Counted from the stretch's first letter, positions 36,316 to 48,009 are shown. The stretch: 64,000 nt of DNA from Asterias rubens (GCF_902459465.1 NC_047072.1:15419776-15483775); one strand, 5' to 3'. Program-made: numbers and translations. The notes: generated by a model from the sequence alone, not told the origin.

Positions 36316-36875
36316 CAGAATGTTTATTCCTTCATCTTGGGGCGATGTTTCTGTTTATCGTGTCACTAGAAAATGTATATTTTGTCTTTTAACTAAACCT
36401 ATTGAATCGTGAAGTGTGTGAATTCAAATTATACATTCTGTACTCTCTTAGCCATCGGGTCAGCTATAAGCTTACATTAACTTATTGGAAAATTAAAAAG
36501 AAATTCTAGATTTTTTTTTTTGATAGCTCATATTTAGATTAGTCAATTTTTGTCTTTTCATCTGCTTTGAATATCCGTTGAATCTTGCCTAAAATATTAT
36601 TTATAACTAAATTAGAAAATAGCATTTGCTGTTGCAAACTGTTTACCAACCGAGAGGATCTGTGGTATAAATGTAAACACAATAGCAGAGTCTTTCTATA
36701 ATTAGATAATAATACATGCAGTGTGTGTGATATTAAACAAGTCAGGTTATTCTAAGGTTTCTAGTTGGTAATAAGTTGCAAGGCCTCTTTGAGGAAATTT
36801 ACTTATCTTGCTGTTTAATTTTGACTAATTTTGTTCTTCAAATGAAGATAGAAACCCACACTTTGGGAAGTAAGG

Positions 36876-37243
36876 TTAAAGGCAGTGGACACTAATGGTA
36901 ATTACTCAAAATAATTATTGTCATAAAACCTTTCTTCATTACGAGTAATGGGGAGAGGTTGATAGTATAAAACATTGTGAGAAACAGCTCCCTTTGAAGT
37001 GACGTAGTTTTCGAGAAAGAAGTATTTTAGAATTTGAGGTATCGAAATCAAGCATCTGAAAGCACACAACTTCATGTGACCATGGTGCGCCAAGGGTGTT
37101 TTTTCTTTCATTAATAATAATATCTCGCAACTTCGATGACCGATTGAGTTCAAATTTTCACAGGTTTGTTATTTTATGCATGTTGAGATACACCAACTGT
37201 GAAGACTAGTCTATGACAATTACCAAGTGTCCAGCGTCTTTAA
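36876..37243 (+). mobile_element. MITE family AAAGGCAGTGGACACT (copy 2)
   Basis: It begins TTAAAGGCAGTGGACACTAA and ends 'acaattaccaagtgtcca gcgtcttta', an inverted pair. The interior has 'gtaatggggagaggttgata' and 'gtgacgtagttttcgagaaa' in common with the copy at 59513. Confidence 0.75.
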
Positions 37244-38212
37244 CCATGTATAAATCTCTATTGGGACGAGTGTTGGCTTTGAGAAGATTTGTTGCTGTGT
37301 GGTCTCACTGTTTCAAACAGTATCTTGTCTTGAGGAGTTGTCTTGAGGAGACTACTTTAGGTTGCAGCAAGGGCTGGAGGAATGCACAGGGTAGACCGTT
37401 AGAGGTCTAGCAATCTCCTGAAGATGAGCAGAGTATACTTGTATCAAATTGTCAAGATCACAACCGCTCTTTTCAGAGCCATCACTCCTCCAAAAGAGAT
37501 TTACGCATGGTTGACAAGCTTATTAGTGATAGTTTGTCCACAGCCTGCAAAGCTTCAAACATCACTGATACAACCACACCCTGGTGGCGAGGGTAGTTAA
37601 ATGCAAAGATTGGTCAAACTTCCGTTTTATTGTCATTGATTCCAATCAAACATGAGAAAATGTTTGTTTCAACAAACCTTGGAAAATTTGCTTTTGTGCC
37701 ATTTGAAAGACAATTTTGGGAGAGATGAACTTTTCACATTAAAACTACATTGTTTTGAAAAATATATCTTTAACAAAATTTACTTGTCCAAATGCTTTTT
37801 AGACATTAAATGTTACAACACAATTTGCCTTTCTGTAGAAGATTTTTATTTTAGTTTATTTCCAGTGTGCTCATAATAATAATGAAAAGTGTGAACTATA
37901 CAGGAACAAAAATAAACTCGGATGCAAGTTTTATTTGAGAAACATTCTACGTCCATTTTTATTGAAGTGTAATAACAAAAGTTCTTTACCAAAAACCCAA
38001 TGTAATTAAACTTTTTAATCTAAGCAGTTACTATATATTGATTACATTTTATTAATGCATAATCTAAATTTTGACAATTTTGAGGGCATTCACTTTTACA
38101 AACAATGAATGTTTGCATTCGTGCAATGATGAGAATTGATTCATAAGTTGATAGATGGAATGCTTCAAAGGCGAGCTAAGCTGAATGGAACATTCCATCT
38201 ATCATCTCAACA

Positions 38213-38501
38213 GTCATTGCTTTCTGCTACTAGAGCTTCTTCCATTTTTTATGGCCACAGATCTTTTTCTTACGCAGCACCGTTTCTTTGGAATAGTCTT
38301 CCAGTGCATATTCGCCAAACTAATACTTTACAATGTTTTAAGTCCTTGTTGAAAACTCATTTGTTTAAAGCTTCTTTTTTGTAATTTGCCTATTTGTATC
38401 TTGTATCTTTCTCTATTTGTTTATTTTATTGTTTCTTTAATGCGCTTAGAGGCTTTTGCATTAGGCGCTTTACAAATGTCTTATTATTATTATTATTATT
38501 A
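38213..38501 (+). mobile_element. 5'-truncated LINE tail inserted in duplication copy A
   Basis: It encodes the last residues of a non-LTR reverse transcriptase ORF ([18 protein letters not shown], then LKTHLF near the stop at 38384). After that come a 3' untranslated part ('gcgcttagaggcttttgcat') and a (TTA)n tail at about 38481-38501. TCAACA flanks both sides (38207-38212 and 38502-38507), a short target-site duplication. The corresponding place in copy B (near 42345-42360) lacks the insert, so it arrived after, or in only one copy of, the duplication. Confidence 0.85.
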
Positions 38502-39461
38502 TCAACAAATTGAAATATTTTCTTTATTGTACAAATGCAAAACATTTATTATTTATTTAATAAAACACCCAGGAAGATCTTTGTCATTTGAAGGACAAAC
38601 CAAAGCTCAAAATGTTCAAGATATCGCTGAAAAACAGGCGAATAGTCTAAGCAGGAAGAACAATCCCAAATACACAATCTGAGACAGATTCAAATTAAAT
38701 ATTGGCCATAAAAACTAACAGTTTTTATTGCCATTAATTTTATGAGTGATTATGTAAAAAACTAACAGTCAAATGTCTGGCTTCAAAAATCTTCCAAGTT
38801 CACTGTACGAAAATAATAAAACTAAAGCAAGCAATTTACTTTAATTTATAAGCAAATCAACATTTCAAGGTTGTGCACACTATTGACAAGATTGAAAATA
38901 TAAATGTTCCCATAACATAATATAAATGTTCCCATAACTTTTGCCTGAAATGCTACCACTTTTGAGAAATGAGAAGAAAAAAAAACTGAACAAGTTTCTC
39001 GTTACTCCGATGACAAACTGAGTAACTTTCACAGGTTTCTTATTAATTTATATGTGGGTGACGTGGGTCACATAAAGTGGGAATACTGGTCTATGACAAT
39101 ATTGTCCACGGTCTTTAATATACAAACATTTTGTGCAATTCAATTAAAACATATGAAACACTTACTTGTAATAAGCATACACTGCAAAATCGTAACTCTT
39201 GTTTATTGGCCAAAAGTCTACCCTGTAGGTCCAAAAATAGCGTGCAAAGAAAAACAGACAACGTTTAATAACATTTCTGTAATATTGAAGATATTAGAAG
39301 TTCCTACTTAATTATCCATGCCCAAATTATCCCTTTAACTGAAACAATAGTTTGTCTTCACAAATCAAAGTCATTCTTCCTTAATCCCTTTCCTGTACAG
39401 TTCAGCCATCATATGATGAGTATATGACGCACTGTAAATTGAAGCAAATTTAGTAATAAGT

Positions 39462-39575
39462 GTTTTGCCCAAGGACACACAAGTGTCATGACCAGGATTT
39501 AAACCCACACTCCAGTGAATTAGTCTCCAGAACTTGAGTTTGATGCATGCGCTAAACTACTCAGCCAAGATACAG
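39462..39575 (-). mobile_element. tRNA-derived SINE fragment
   Basis: 'gtcatgaccaggatttaaac ccacactcc' followed by 'cgctaaactactcagccaag' reads, on the minus strand, like a tRNA 5' half (CTTGGCTGAGTAGTTTAGCG) and a B-box (GGGTTTAAATCC). It abuts the end of the ISG12-like gene A. Confidence 0.55.
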
Positions 39576-40439
39576 TACCATTCATCCTCTAGAATGCTTC
39601 TGAAACAGCAGCCCCAGCTGCTGCACCAGCCACAGCTGCTGCAGCAGTACCTGCAGCTCCTAACCCTGCAGCTCCAGCTGACTGCAGAACAGCCACTGCA
39701 CTTCCTGCTGCAATACCGCCACCATTTGCAATTGCTGCAGTAGACATCATGCCTGCTGCGTAGGATCCTGCTGCTATTCCACCTGATGTAAATCCTACAG
39801 CAGGGAGTATTACTGGAGCTGCGACTACAGCAAGTAATCCGCAAAAACCCATTGCTAGGAAACCGCCTAAAGATCCTGGAATAAACACAAAAGAAATTAA
39901 ACTGTTTTAGGCTTGCATGGATGACTTGGAAATCAAGTTACAAGTGCTCTGTGTGATGATAAGTGTTTTTGAAAAGGCTGTTGTGTTCTTCCCACCTTTC
40001 CAATGATGATTTCGATTGGGTATCACTTTTTACATAATTTTTAATGCAAACCATTACCCAGTTTAAAAACTTACTTTATAAAGCAGATTTTGATTACACA
40101 TTTTGCATGACATCATTCATCAATTTAAAAAAAAATAAATAAATGCTCACTGAGCGATAAACTCCATGCAGCCATCAATGAGGGTTAAAAGTGGAAAGGT
40201 GTTCCCAAGTATGGGCCAAGCACTACTCTAGCTGCAGGTCTTTGGTGACTTTTAGTGAGGATCTATTTGGGTTTGTCGTGATGTCAAATCATTTTGACAA
40301 ATGCCAGGGGTTTGTCTCATGTTTACACAAATTACTTACTTGTTTCAGTTCCAGGATGGGTGACCTTATCCTCATAACTGACATCATCCTCAAAACTGAC
40401 CTGTTAGACAAATAATCCACAAGGGGAAATTGACTGGGT

Positions 40440-40560
40440 TTGTTATGATTTGGGGGTTGATAGAAAGATTTACTAGAGCGAGATCTGAACCAACGACCTC
40501 TGGATTAACTTGGCAGTGCTCTACCAGCTGAGATTCTCTCGGGCGGCAAATATGACAATC
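40440..40560 (-). mobile_element. tRNA-derived SINE head
   Basis: On the minus strand it reads AATCTCAGCTGGTAGAGCAC, A-box-like, followed about 30 bp later by GTTGGTTCAGATCTC, B-box-like. A true tRNA is unlikely because the arms do not pair well. It lies in the intron between the signal exon and exon 2 of ISG12 gene A. Confidence 0.6.
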
Positions 40561-40760
40561 TGGTCCAACACGTATAATTTCGACAGCTGGTCACCAGATT
40601 TGCCCAATTTTTACCACTTTCAAAAATCATGACACAAATTCTAAGGGCACGAACTTAATCCTCAATGTCTATAATGAACACTCAAAACACCATTGAGAAA
40701 ATATTTTTGGAGAAAAAGGAACAAAAACTTACCAGATCCCGGAGCGAATTCCCAGGTTTT
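40560..40760 (-). repeat. Dispersed repeat shared with 52385-52560 (inverted)
   Basis: 'aacttaccagatcccggagc' and 'ggtcaccagatttgcccaat' have reverse-complement counterparts at 52381-52410 and about 52510-52540. The copies face opposite ways. Function unknown. Confidence 0.6.
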
Positions 40761-40793
40761 TTTACACTGATTAACATCCATATCATCTAGACC

Positions 40794-40912
40794 CACTTAG
40801 GGGCGCTAGATTCCCTTTTTTCGAAATTTTGACATTATCGGTCATCTGTCGATTATCGGTTAAATTTCGGGAAAAAAACAGGAATCTAGCGCCCAAGTTA
40901 CTGAGTATCAAT
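40794..40912. mobile_element. Foldback MITE (same family as 24108-24274)
   Basis: Left arm 'agacccacttaggggcgcta gattccc' and right arm 'ggaatctagcgcccaagtta ctgagta'. The interior keeps the 'ttcgaaattttgacatt' segment. Confidence 0.7.
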
Positions 40913-40931
40913 TGTCTGATAATGCATACAA

Positions 40932-41063
40932 GGAAAAGTTTCCGTATGGCGCCACCACTTTTTCATTCGATATAAAATAATATAGGAACTTATTTACCTG
41001 ATTGATATATCCCTTTTTGTAAAAATGAGTGAAAAAGTGGTGGCGCCATACGGAAAGTTATCC
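40932..41063. mobile_element. Foldback MITE 'GGAAAAGTTTCCGTATGGCG' (copy 2), inside an ISG12 exon
   Basis: Arms 'ggaaaagtttccgtatggcg ccaccacttttt' and 'aaaaagtggtggcgccatac ggaaagttatcc' are nearly perfect. It interrupts the signal-peptide exon of ISG12-like gene A after its thirteenth codon. Confidence 0.8.
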
Positions 41064-41103
41064 GAATAAAAATGAGCTTGGTTTTTGCATCAAGTTTAGC
41101 CAT

Positions 41104-42085
41104 TTTAACGTCCACTGCTTACACCTCCAGCGATCTGCGCCTGCGCATAGTAAAAAAAAAAAACACTGGCGGGAATTCCCCGTTGTGAGAAATAATGACT
41201 TTAAACTTAAAGGGGCTTTGCGTATAATAGTTTCAGGGTTGAAATAAAGAGAATATGATGATATATAAATTGACAGTAGCTACTAATAATCCACAGGTTT
41301 TCTTTGAAGTTGTTATTTATAGAGCAAAGCCTATTATACTTGCAGTGATTGCTTAGTTGCTAAAGACTCGTTGGAAAATATGTTTTTCAAATTACTAACC
41401 CACTTTGGGAGTTAGTTGTTGACGTAATAATATGGAATCACACACATACTGATCTTACGATAGGCTTTATTAAGCAATGGAATAATTTTAGTAAGCAATA
41501 GTATACACTAGTGGAAGCACAGAGACATGTGTCTCGTTTGGTGGTTGGAAATAGAGTGAGGGAAGAAACTAATAAGTATTTTGGGTCAGGCTTTCCAATT
41601 TAAGAGCCATCATAAACCAAAGACCAGAAGAATGTAATGGGCTTTTAACCCAGGTGATGACATGTGGTAGGAAGGACAAGGTAATGCACTTGGGTCAAGG
41701 GCAAGGCATACACCTGGGCCTTGGTACAGTGAGTAGTCAATAATCAATCAGGGAGGTTGTTCTAAGGTCCAATATTTAAGCTACTGGACTGTTGATGGGG
41801 CAATATACAGGGGTTAAAAGTTAACATGTATTTGTATCAATTGGAATCTACACCACAACGCAGAGTCCTAGACACACTTCCAATAAACATCGCAGCACGT
41901 AGAGATGCCCTAATTCGTTACCTAAATAACTGGGGTAGGTGGGGATTTCCCGCTATAATTATTCTTCACTGTGTATCAACTTCGCTATGATTGGTTGAAC
42001 ATTCGTCGGACACAGGAGAAAACAGTGAAACATCAAAACTTTTGTCAAATCAAATGCGATGTAACTTCACACCACGGTACGGACT
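41104..42085. other. Spacer between ISG12-like copies; possible promoter of copy A
   Basis: No exon recognised. The first 70 bases on the minus-strand upstream side contain 'gcgatctgcgcctgcgcata', GC-rich and possibly promoter-proximal. The rest is AT-rich without clear repeats. Confidence 0.35.
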
Positions 42086-43318
42086 CATCGGGAACACAAA
42101 ATAAACTCGGATGCAAGTTTTAGTTGAGAAACAATTTACGTCTATTTTTATTGAAGTGTTCCAGTATTTCATAAATCTATAAGCAGCCACTATATTTTGA
42201 TTTCTTTTTATTACGCATTATCTAAAGTGTTCACTTTAACAAATAACGATTGTTTGCATTCGTGCAATGATGAGAATTAAGTTATTGAATGATGGAATGT
42301 TCAAACCAATGAGGTGAAGTCGAGTTGAATGGAACATTCCACCTTTCATCGAATTAAATATTCTCTCCATTGTAAGAATACAAAAGACGTATTTTTTTGT
42401 TTTATATAACACCCAGGTAGATCTTTGTCATTCTTAAAGGAAAAACCAAAGCTCAAAATGTACAAGATATCGCCGAAAATCTAAATCGGGAAGAATAATC
42501 CCAAACAATAACACCCAAACTGAGGAGTCTTATTGCAATAACGCTTCACCCAAACTGAGGAGTGTTACTGCAATAACGCTTCTCAGATTTTTATTTTTGA
42601 GATTAAAAACTGATAAATTTTATTAACCACATCTTAGAAGTGAAATGTCTCTCAGAATGCTTTATACTAACCGTAAACCCCTGTAGGCTTTTAACCAACA
42701 GTTTTTATTGCCAATAATTTTATTGCCAAACGAGTGATTCCCAAACGTTTACCTTTCCTTTAAGTTTATACTGAAATCTAGCACAGAATCATTGAAAGAG
42801 ACAAACCACAAATGCCAAACACAAAGTCTGAAACAAATGCATTAAAAATTCACAGTCATCCTTATAAATCAGATCACATGTGAAGATTTTAGAAATCTTC
42901 TAAGTTCAGATTATGAAATTAATCAAACTAAAGCAATCTATTAGTCAGGTGCAGCATATTTCATTTATAAGCAATTCAACATTAGTTGAAACGGGGAGTG
43001 AAATGTAACTTGGTTAGGGTTAACTCTATGGCTAATAAAATAATGATTAGTTATTTCATGTAACTATGTTTTGTGACTTGGGTCACATTAAAATTAAATG
43101 CCGATACTGGTCATTGGTAGTTAACAAGTTGCCCATGGGCTTTAATCAAATTTAATAAGCTATTCTTTACACTTTCCCTTTTAAAAGTTTATGCTGCGAA
43201 AGCTAAGCATTGATTCATTGGCCAAAAGTCTACTGTACTGAAAATGAAAGTTCCTTAAATCTACTAGAAATTTTTACTTAAGTAAAAACAAACACAGTTT
43301 GCTTTCATTTAATCCGAA

Positions 43319-45821
43319 TCATTCATCCTCATCCTCATCTTGGTTGATTGCAGCAACAGCAGCAGCCCCTACTGCTGCACCAGCCACAGCTGCTGCAGCA
43401 GTACCTGCAGCTCCTAACCCTGCAGCTCCAACTGACTGCAGAACAGCCACTGTACTTCCTGCTACAATAGCGCCACCATTTGCAATTGCTGCAGAAGACA
43501 TCATGCCTGCTGCGTAGGATCCTGCTGCTATTCCACCTGCTGTAAATCCTACAGCAGGGAGTATTACTGGAGCTGCGACTACAGCACCTATTCCGAATAA
43601 ACCCATTGCTAGGAGACCACCTAAAGAGAAGCCTGGAATATAGAACACAATATTATTAAATTCCCTAAGGGTGGCATGGTAGACTGGAAATCAACTAACA
43701 TGTACTGTGTGTGATTAGTGTTTTTGAAGAGGTTGGTGTTTTCACATTTCCTCTGATACCATTGGGTGGGTATAACACAACTTTTTAAAGGCAAACTTAC
43801 TAGATCTAGAGGTAAATTTACCAAAATCAGAAATTTTTACTTAAAAACAAAAGGATTCTAGCCAAGTTCTAACCGCCCTGTATATAGCAAATCTCGACCA
43901 ATCAGCAGACACCAAACCGCTGTTGTATGCATGATGCTCATTAATATGCATGCAGATTTGTAACATGCACAATGTTCAGGTTGCGCCGCTTGTTTGTGTG
44001 ATTGGCCGAATGTGTCACATGGTGTCCTGAAAAGAAGGGGTATAAATTTGGGAAGTCTGGTGACTAGAAATTGCAGTAAGTTCTCTGCTGTGCCACGAGG
44101 GTTTTCCAGACTATCCGGTTTTCCTCCCTCAGGAAAAAATCAAACACTTTCGATCTTGGCTGTGCTCCGTGGTCATTATGGGTTGATGTGGCTGGCAGCT
44201 GAATGCGCCCTTGCATGTCTGCTTCTCGAACACGTTGTAGCCGCGTCCTTCGCATTTCAGCTCTTAGCTGCGAGTAAGGATGATTAGCCCCCCCCCCCCC
44301 CCCCCAAATTATTATATTATTTGGCCTTATGGAGTATGAGGGTTACGATTATCGCAATTAGTATTAACTTGACTGTATATAATATATATAAATAGATAAT
44401 AATAACAATAAATTATATAGGATTTGAGGCATTGCATGGTGAGGTATCAATGTGTACTTGGATTGCGGTAACACCATGTGTGTATCTACTTGCCAGGTAG
44501 AGTTGTTCTTAGGGAACTGTCTTGCTATATTCTACTGCCGCGGAGTAGATAATCGGAGGTTCGGGAGACTTCCCAGTTCTGAAACGAACTGTCCTGCTTT
44601 TTAACAGGGCGGATGGTATAGAAAATCCATCCTGGTAATAGTTAAAAAGCAGGACAGTTCTTTTCAGAACTGAGAAGTCTCCCGAACCTCCGATTATCTA
44701 CTCTGCGGCAGTAGAATATAGCCAGACAGTTCCCTAAGAATAACAATAAATTAATTAATTAATAATAAATAACGAACAATAATTTCATCTAAAGTGATGT
44801 ATGAATATTCATTACCCAAGACAATTAATATTTGTCCATATACATTAGGATATACATACCATCACTTTCTTCCCTGTGCCTCCCCTGAAAAAGTAAAAGA
44901 AACTAAATTTACTTATTGGGATTTTAAATTTCCATAGACATTTTGTCAGGAATTTTGTCTATAGAATGTTAGCAGTGTAAATTTTACAGCCATAGAGCGG
45001 AGGGACTTTTTTTATGACAATTGTTATTGTGTTTTATCGGCTCATTTTAAATAACTCCTGTTTATTTTGTTGGTTGTATTTTGCTTATCTGCCTATTATG
45101 CGATTTTATGAGTGTTTTCTATTTGTATCTTTGTATTGTTTGCTGATTTTTATATTATTGTAAAGCATTTTGAGGCCATGCATAAGGCACTGTATAATTG
45201 TTTTGGTGGCCCTGAAGGGACATTGAACATATATATTTATGTGAATATTTACGTAAATATTTATGGATTTTGCCCTAAATCGCAAAAATATATTCATGTA
45301 AATATTTACGTAAATATTCACGGTTTGTGGCCAATTCGCAAATATTAACGTAAATATTCACGATTTGTGCCCCAATCTTAAATATTCACGTGAATATTGA
45401 CGTGAGTATTTACGTAAATATTTGCGTATGGTCAGAATTCGCAAATATTGACGTGAATATTGACGTGAATATTTCCGATTTAGGGCAAAATCCATCATAT
45501 ATTTACGTAAATATTCACGTAAATATATGTTTAATGTCCCTTCAGGGCCACCATATATAACTACAGCAGGTAGAACTAAATTACATGATACTTATAAATT
45601 ATCACTGTCGGCAACAGTCATCACTGTCGGCGACAGTGATGAGACCAATGTTAAAAGCGGAGCCATTAACAGCTCAACAAGGTGGGCTACTTGAAATGGA
45701 TCATATTCATAACAAAAGTACGTTTCTTTAGACCTACCTGTCTTCTTGCACTAGTATTAGTAATGCTCAGGAAGAGTAAAATGAGAATGAACTTGCCCTT
45801 CGTTTCAAGTTTCACCATCAT
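43319..45821 (-). CDS. ISG12/IFI6-IFI27-family small membrane protein, gene B
   Basis: Three exons on the minus strand: 45738-45821 (28 codons), 44860-44884 (25 nt) and 43319-43632. Phases match (0, then 1) and give 140 residues. Exon 1 encodes a signal-like hydrophobic segment, KFILILLFLSITNTS. The tiny exon 2 gives GRHREESD. Exon 3 carries the family's glycine/alanine-rich helices: [54 protein letters not shown]. It ends in the acidic NQDEDEDE. Vertebrate relatives sit in ER or mitochondrial membranes and take part in innate immunity and apoptosis; the function here is inferred from the family only. Two ATGs are adjacent; the first is used. The GT/AG borders are all canonical. Confidence 0.85.
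44504..44742. mobile_element. Long near-perfect hairpin, about 95-bp arms
   Basis: The left arm runs from 'gttcttagggaactgtcttg' through 'ggaggttcgggagactt' to 'aacgaactgtcctgcttttt'. The right arm is its reverse complement with few mismatches, ending 'gacagttccctaagaataac'. The loop is about 45 bp. It lies in intron 2 of ISG12-like gene B and would form a strong RNA hairpin in the pre-mRNA. Confidence 0.9.
45010..45203 (+). mobile_element. LINE 3'-end remnant
   Basis: 'attattgtaaagcattttga' followed by 'gcataaggcactgtataatt' is typical of the 3' tail of L2/CR1-like LINEs. No open reading frame remains. The 45204-45552 element follows directly. Confidence 0.45.
45204..45552. mobile_element. 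TIR element made of alternating ACGTAAATATTC units
   Basis: Ends TGGTGGCCCTGAAGGGACAT and 'atgtcccttcagggccacca' are perfect inverted repeats, extended by 'ggattttgccctaaatcg' and its inverse. The interior is a series of about 12-bp units of the type (t)acgtaaatattc / acgtgaatattg, themselves palindromic. It lies in intron 1 of ISG12-like gene B. Confidence 0.85.
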
Positions 45822-46070
45822 GTCCTGCGTTTATTAACTCATGGACGAAGGAAAAGCACTGATCACACCACAATGACAAAGCACGCTGCACACCTGCTAT
45901 TATGCATCTAAAAAGGGAAATCCCCTTGTGAGAAATTCCACTCGTGAGAAATATTAGAAGAAGTCTCATGCTGAAATCTGTTGAGCGCGTTAATCAGTAA
46001 TTTTCGTCCCTTCGTTATTAAGGACAGAAATCAATAAACAAACAACTGTAGACACTATGCCCTTTCCTAT

Positions 46071-46156
46071 TGCTCGCTAGACTTGTGGACAAGTCGGCCC
46101 ACGCGCTGAGATAGTGGTCTCGCGAGATCACTGCTCCACAAGTCTAGGTGCTCGCA
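46071..46156. repeat. Short foldback
   Basis: 'tgctcgctagacttgtgga' on the left is mirrored by 'tccacaagtctaggtgctcgca' on the right, with palindromic 'gtctcgcgagat' near the right arm. Probably a small MITE. Confidence 0.55.
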
Positions 46157-46159
46157 GAT

Positions 46160-47990
46160 TCAAACTGATTTCAACCTAAATGTTTCCTTGCAGTGTTAAT
46201 ACACATTATCAATGTATTATTTAGTGAAATTTGCTTTAGGGTTTTAAGCAGGGGACGTTTGTTATGCGCAAGAGACGGACTACAAAAGAGTTGGCAAACA
46301 ATGCCACTCTTTACATTTTTAAATATATATTGAAACTTGAAAAATTATATCAAATTTTCTCAGTAATTATGAACAATAAATAGCAACACTTCATGAATTG
46401 TCAACAATTAAAAGTCGGTTACACTCAAGAAACTGGAGGGGGCTCTTTACAAATGCAAGGACAATGATTTCCAGTGAGGGACGACACATTATGAGACTAA
46501 TTTATAAAATCAACAACATTTATAAAGTCTATCTTGGAAAATAATTTTTAACATAAACATTTGTAAATAATATGATTTGAGAGAAAAAGTACAAACAAAT
46601 GATTTATTTGAGATGTTTGAGCCCGTTTTTAAAGTGATGGACGGACGTGAGGGACGAACTTGTGCTTGGAACTGCATGTTGTCATAAGACATGGTATGAA
46701 AATAATTGGAATCAATTGGGATAATCTTTGACCTCACAGTAACATGATAATTGCAAAATAAATTTTTAACTTGGTATAAAAGACCTGGTTATATCAGTTT
46801 TGGGGTAATGTCCCTCCCTCTGTGGCTTTCCAAGTCGGAGTCTTTGTCCCACATCAAAAACTCATTTTTTCATCATTCCCTATTCATCCTGTTATAAGCC
46901 TAGTGCCTATTGTGAACACAAAAGGCATTCTATCACTTGATTTATGTGCAAGGTACAGTTTTGCTATTATTATTATTGCAAAAATCAAATAACTATAATG
47001 GGCAAGAAATAAACATGTCTCAAATTTACCTTGGGAAACATTCTATATATGCTATTTTATTGTTTCTCAATACAGTTACAGAAACAATAGACAATATCAA
47101 ATAACTCCTTTGTTGCTATGAAAGTGGCCATATGTTAGGGCAGACTGTATGGGTGTGTCTAAATGCATATATCAATGAAGCATGCAGCGTACCGCCCACA
47201 CGCACACCCCGCGCCATGTTGTGGGACAGGCTATTTGAATGATATAGTCGCATTCAATACGGTCTACATATTTTACATTTTATTTCATCCCAAAACTCAC
47301 ATTAAATTTATTACACTCTTTTTGTCTGATATAAAATTTGTTTTGATTGTTATTTTTCAATGGTAAAACACCAGTTGGGCTGATGTACAATTTCTTTTAT
47401 TATGCCTTAGCCTTGGACTTTAAACCCATTCACTGGTAAGCAAATTTGGTTGCTAATTAAAGTAGGAAAATGTACTTGTTTATATTGTCTGCACTAAAAA
47501 CTCTGCTGGAAGTTTGTGTGCCTACTGTAGTAGTTATGAAGAATGAAACTGTTTTTGTTTAGCTTATTGTACAGCGCCATGACCAATGACTGTTGGATTA
47601 GCGCCTTATTAATTTAACAATTGATTGATTGGTTAGGCAGACAGCTGCTAACAGTCAGTTGTTATCATCAGCCTTGTGGTTTTAGGACTGTCTGTGGTAG
47701 ATAGCACTACCCAATTAAATACTGCCCTCTGTTGGCAGGTTGGATGGTGATCGATAGTTCTTGACTGGTAGTTAATAGAGTCGCTTCTCCTGAAGACTGT
47801 TCTGTTCGAAACGAGTGTACTGTTCGAAACGTCGAGACCAAACCAGCTCTTTTCAGAGCCACCACTCCTTCAAAAGAGATCTTACTCATGGTTGTACCCA
47901 CAAGTTTACTATTCATATTTATTTGTATTTATAGTTTTTCTTAGAGTCCCTTAAACTGCTCAAGAGATGAAGCCTTCCAGATGGACATAA
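46160..47990. other. Intergenic; no gene recognised
   Basis: AT-rich DNA between ISG12-like gene B and COQ3. A LINE-tail-like piece ('tgtacagcgccatgacc ... ttagcgccttatt') is at about 47565-47625. A block at 47770-47900 ('tcagagccaccactccttca') also occurs at about 37465-37510. Confidence 0.4.
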
Positions 47991-48009
47991 AGAATTCCAT
48001 GGTTTGAGC

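Larger units (their letters stand above)
37895..41103. repeat. Tandem segmental duplication, copy A
   Basis: This block matches 42090-45821 in the same orientation. The match includes the 3' flank ('aataaactcggatgcaagtt', 'gtttgcattcgtgcaatgat', 'cacccagg.agatctttgtc'), the last ISG12 exon and its intron, and the start of the first exon. Copy A has extra insertions: a LINE tail, SINE pieces and two MITEs. Confidence 0.8.
39589..41103 (-). pseudogene. ISG12/IFI27-family gene A, apparently broken in exon 1
   Basis: The last exon (39589-39875) encodes the hydrophobic Ifi-6-16 domain: [20 protein letters not shown], a Met-Met-Ser-Thr-Ala-Ala-Ile-Ala-Asn stretch, and [20 protein letters not shown]. 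It ends VSEAF-stop. An upstream exon at 40340-40400 (acceptor gtctaacag, donor acaa|gtaagt) is open in phase 0 to 1 and joins in frame. The expected signal exon starts at 41103 with MAKLDAKTKLIFI, clearly related to MVKLETKGKFILI of gene B, but the MITE at 40932-41063 cuts it after 40 bases. Reading on through the insert meets a stop without a suitable phase-0 donor. Family members are small membrane proteins of ER or mitochondria, induced by interferon in vertebrates. If another promoter or first exon is used, the gene could still be active. Confidence 0.75.
42090..45821. repeat. Tandem segmental duplication, copy B
   Basis: Direct-orientation partner of 37895-41103. It carries an apparently intact ISG12-like gene and lacks the LINE and the exon MITE of copy A. 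It has its own insertions, including the foldback at 44504-44742 and the ACGTAAATATTC element at 45204-45552. Confidence 0.8.

Noticed and set aside
38136-38384. 82-codon gene
   Set aside because: The first part is flanking unique DNA and the rest is the C-terminal end of a LINE reverse transcriptase ORF; the junction coincides with the target-site duplication.
40440-40560. Functional tRNA gene
   Set aside because: A- and B-box-like words are present, but acceptor and anticodon arms do not pair, and the block looks like a SINE head.
43299-43517. Ala/Pro-rich plus-strand frame (72 codons)
   Set aside because: Antisense shadow of the alanine/glycine-rich ISG12 domain exon of gene B; similarly the frames at 39534-39743.
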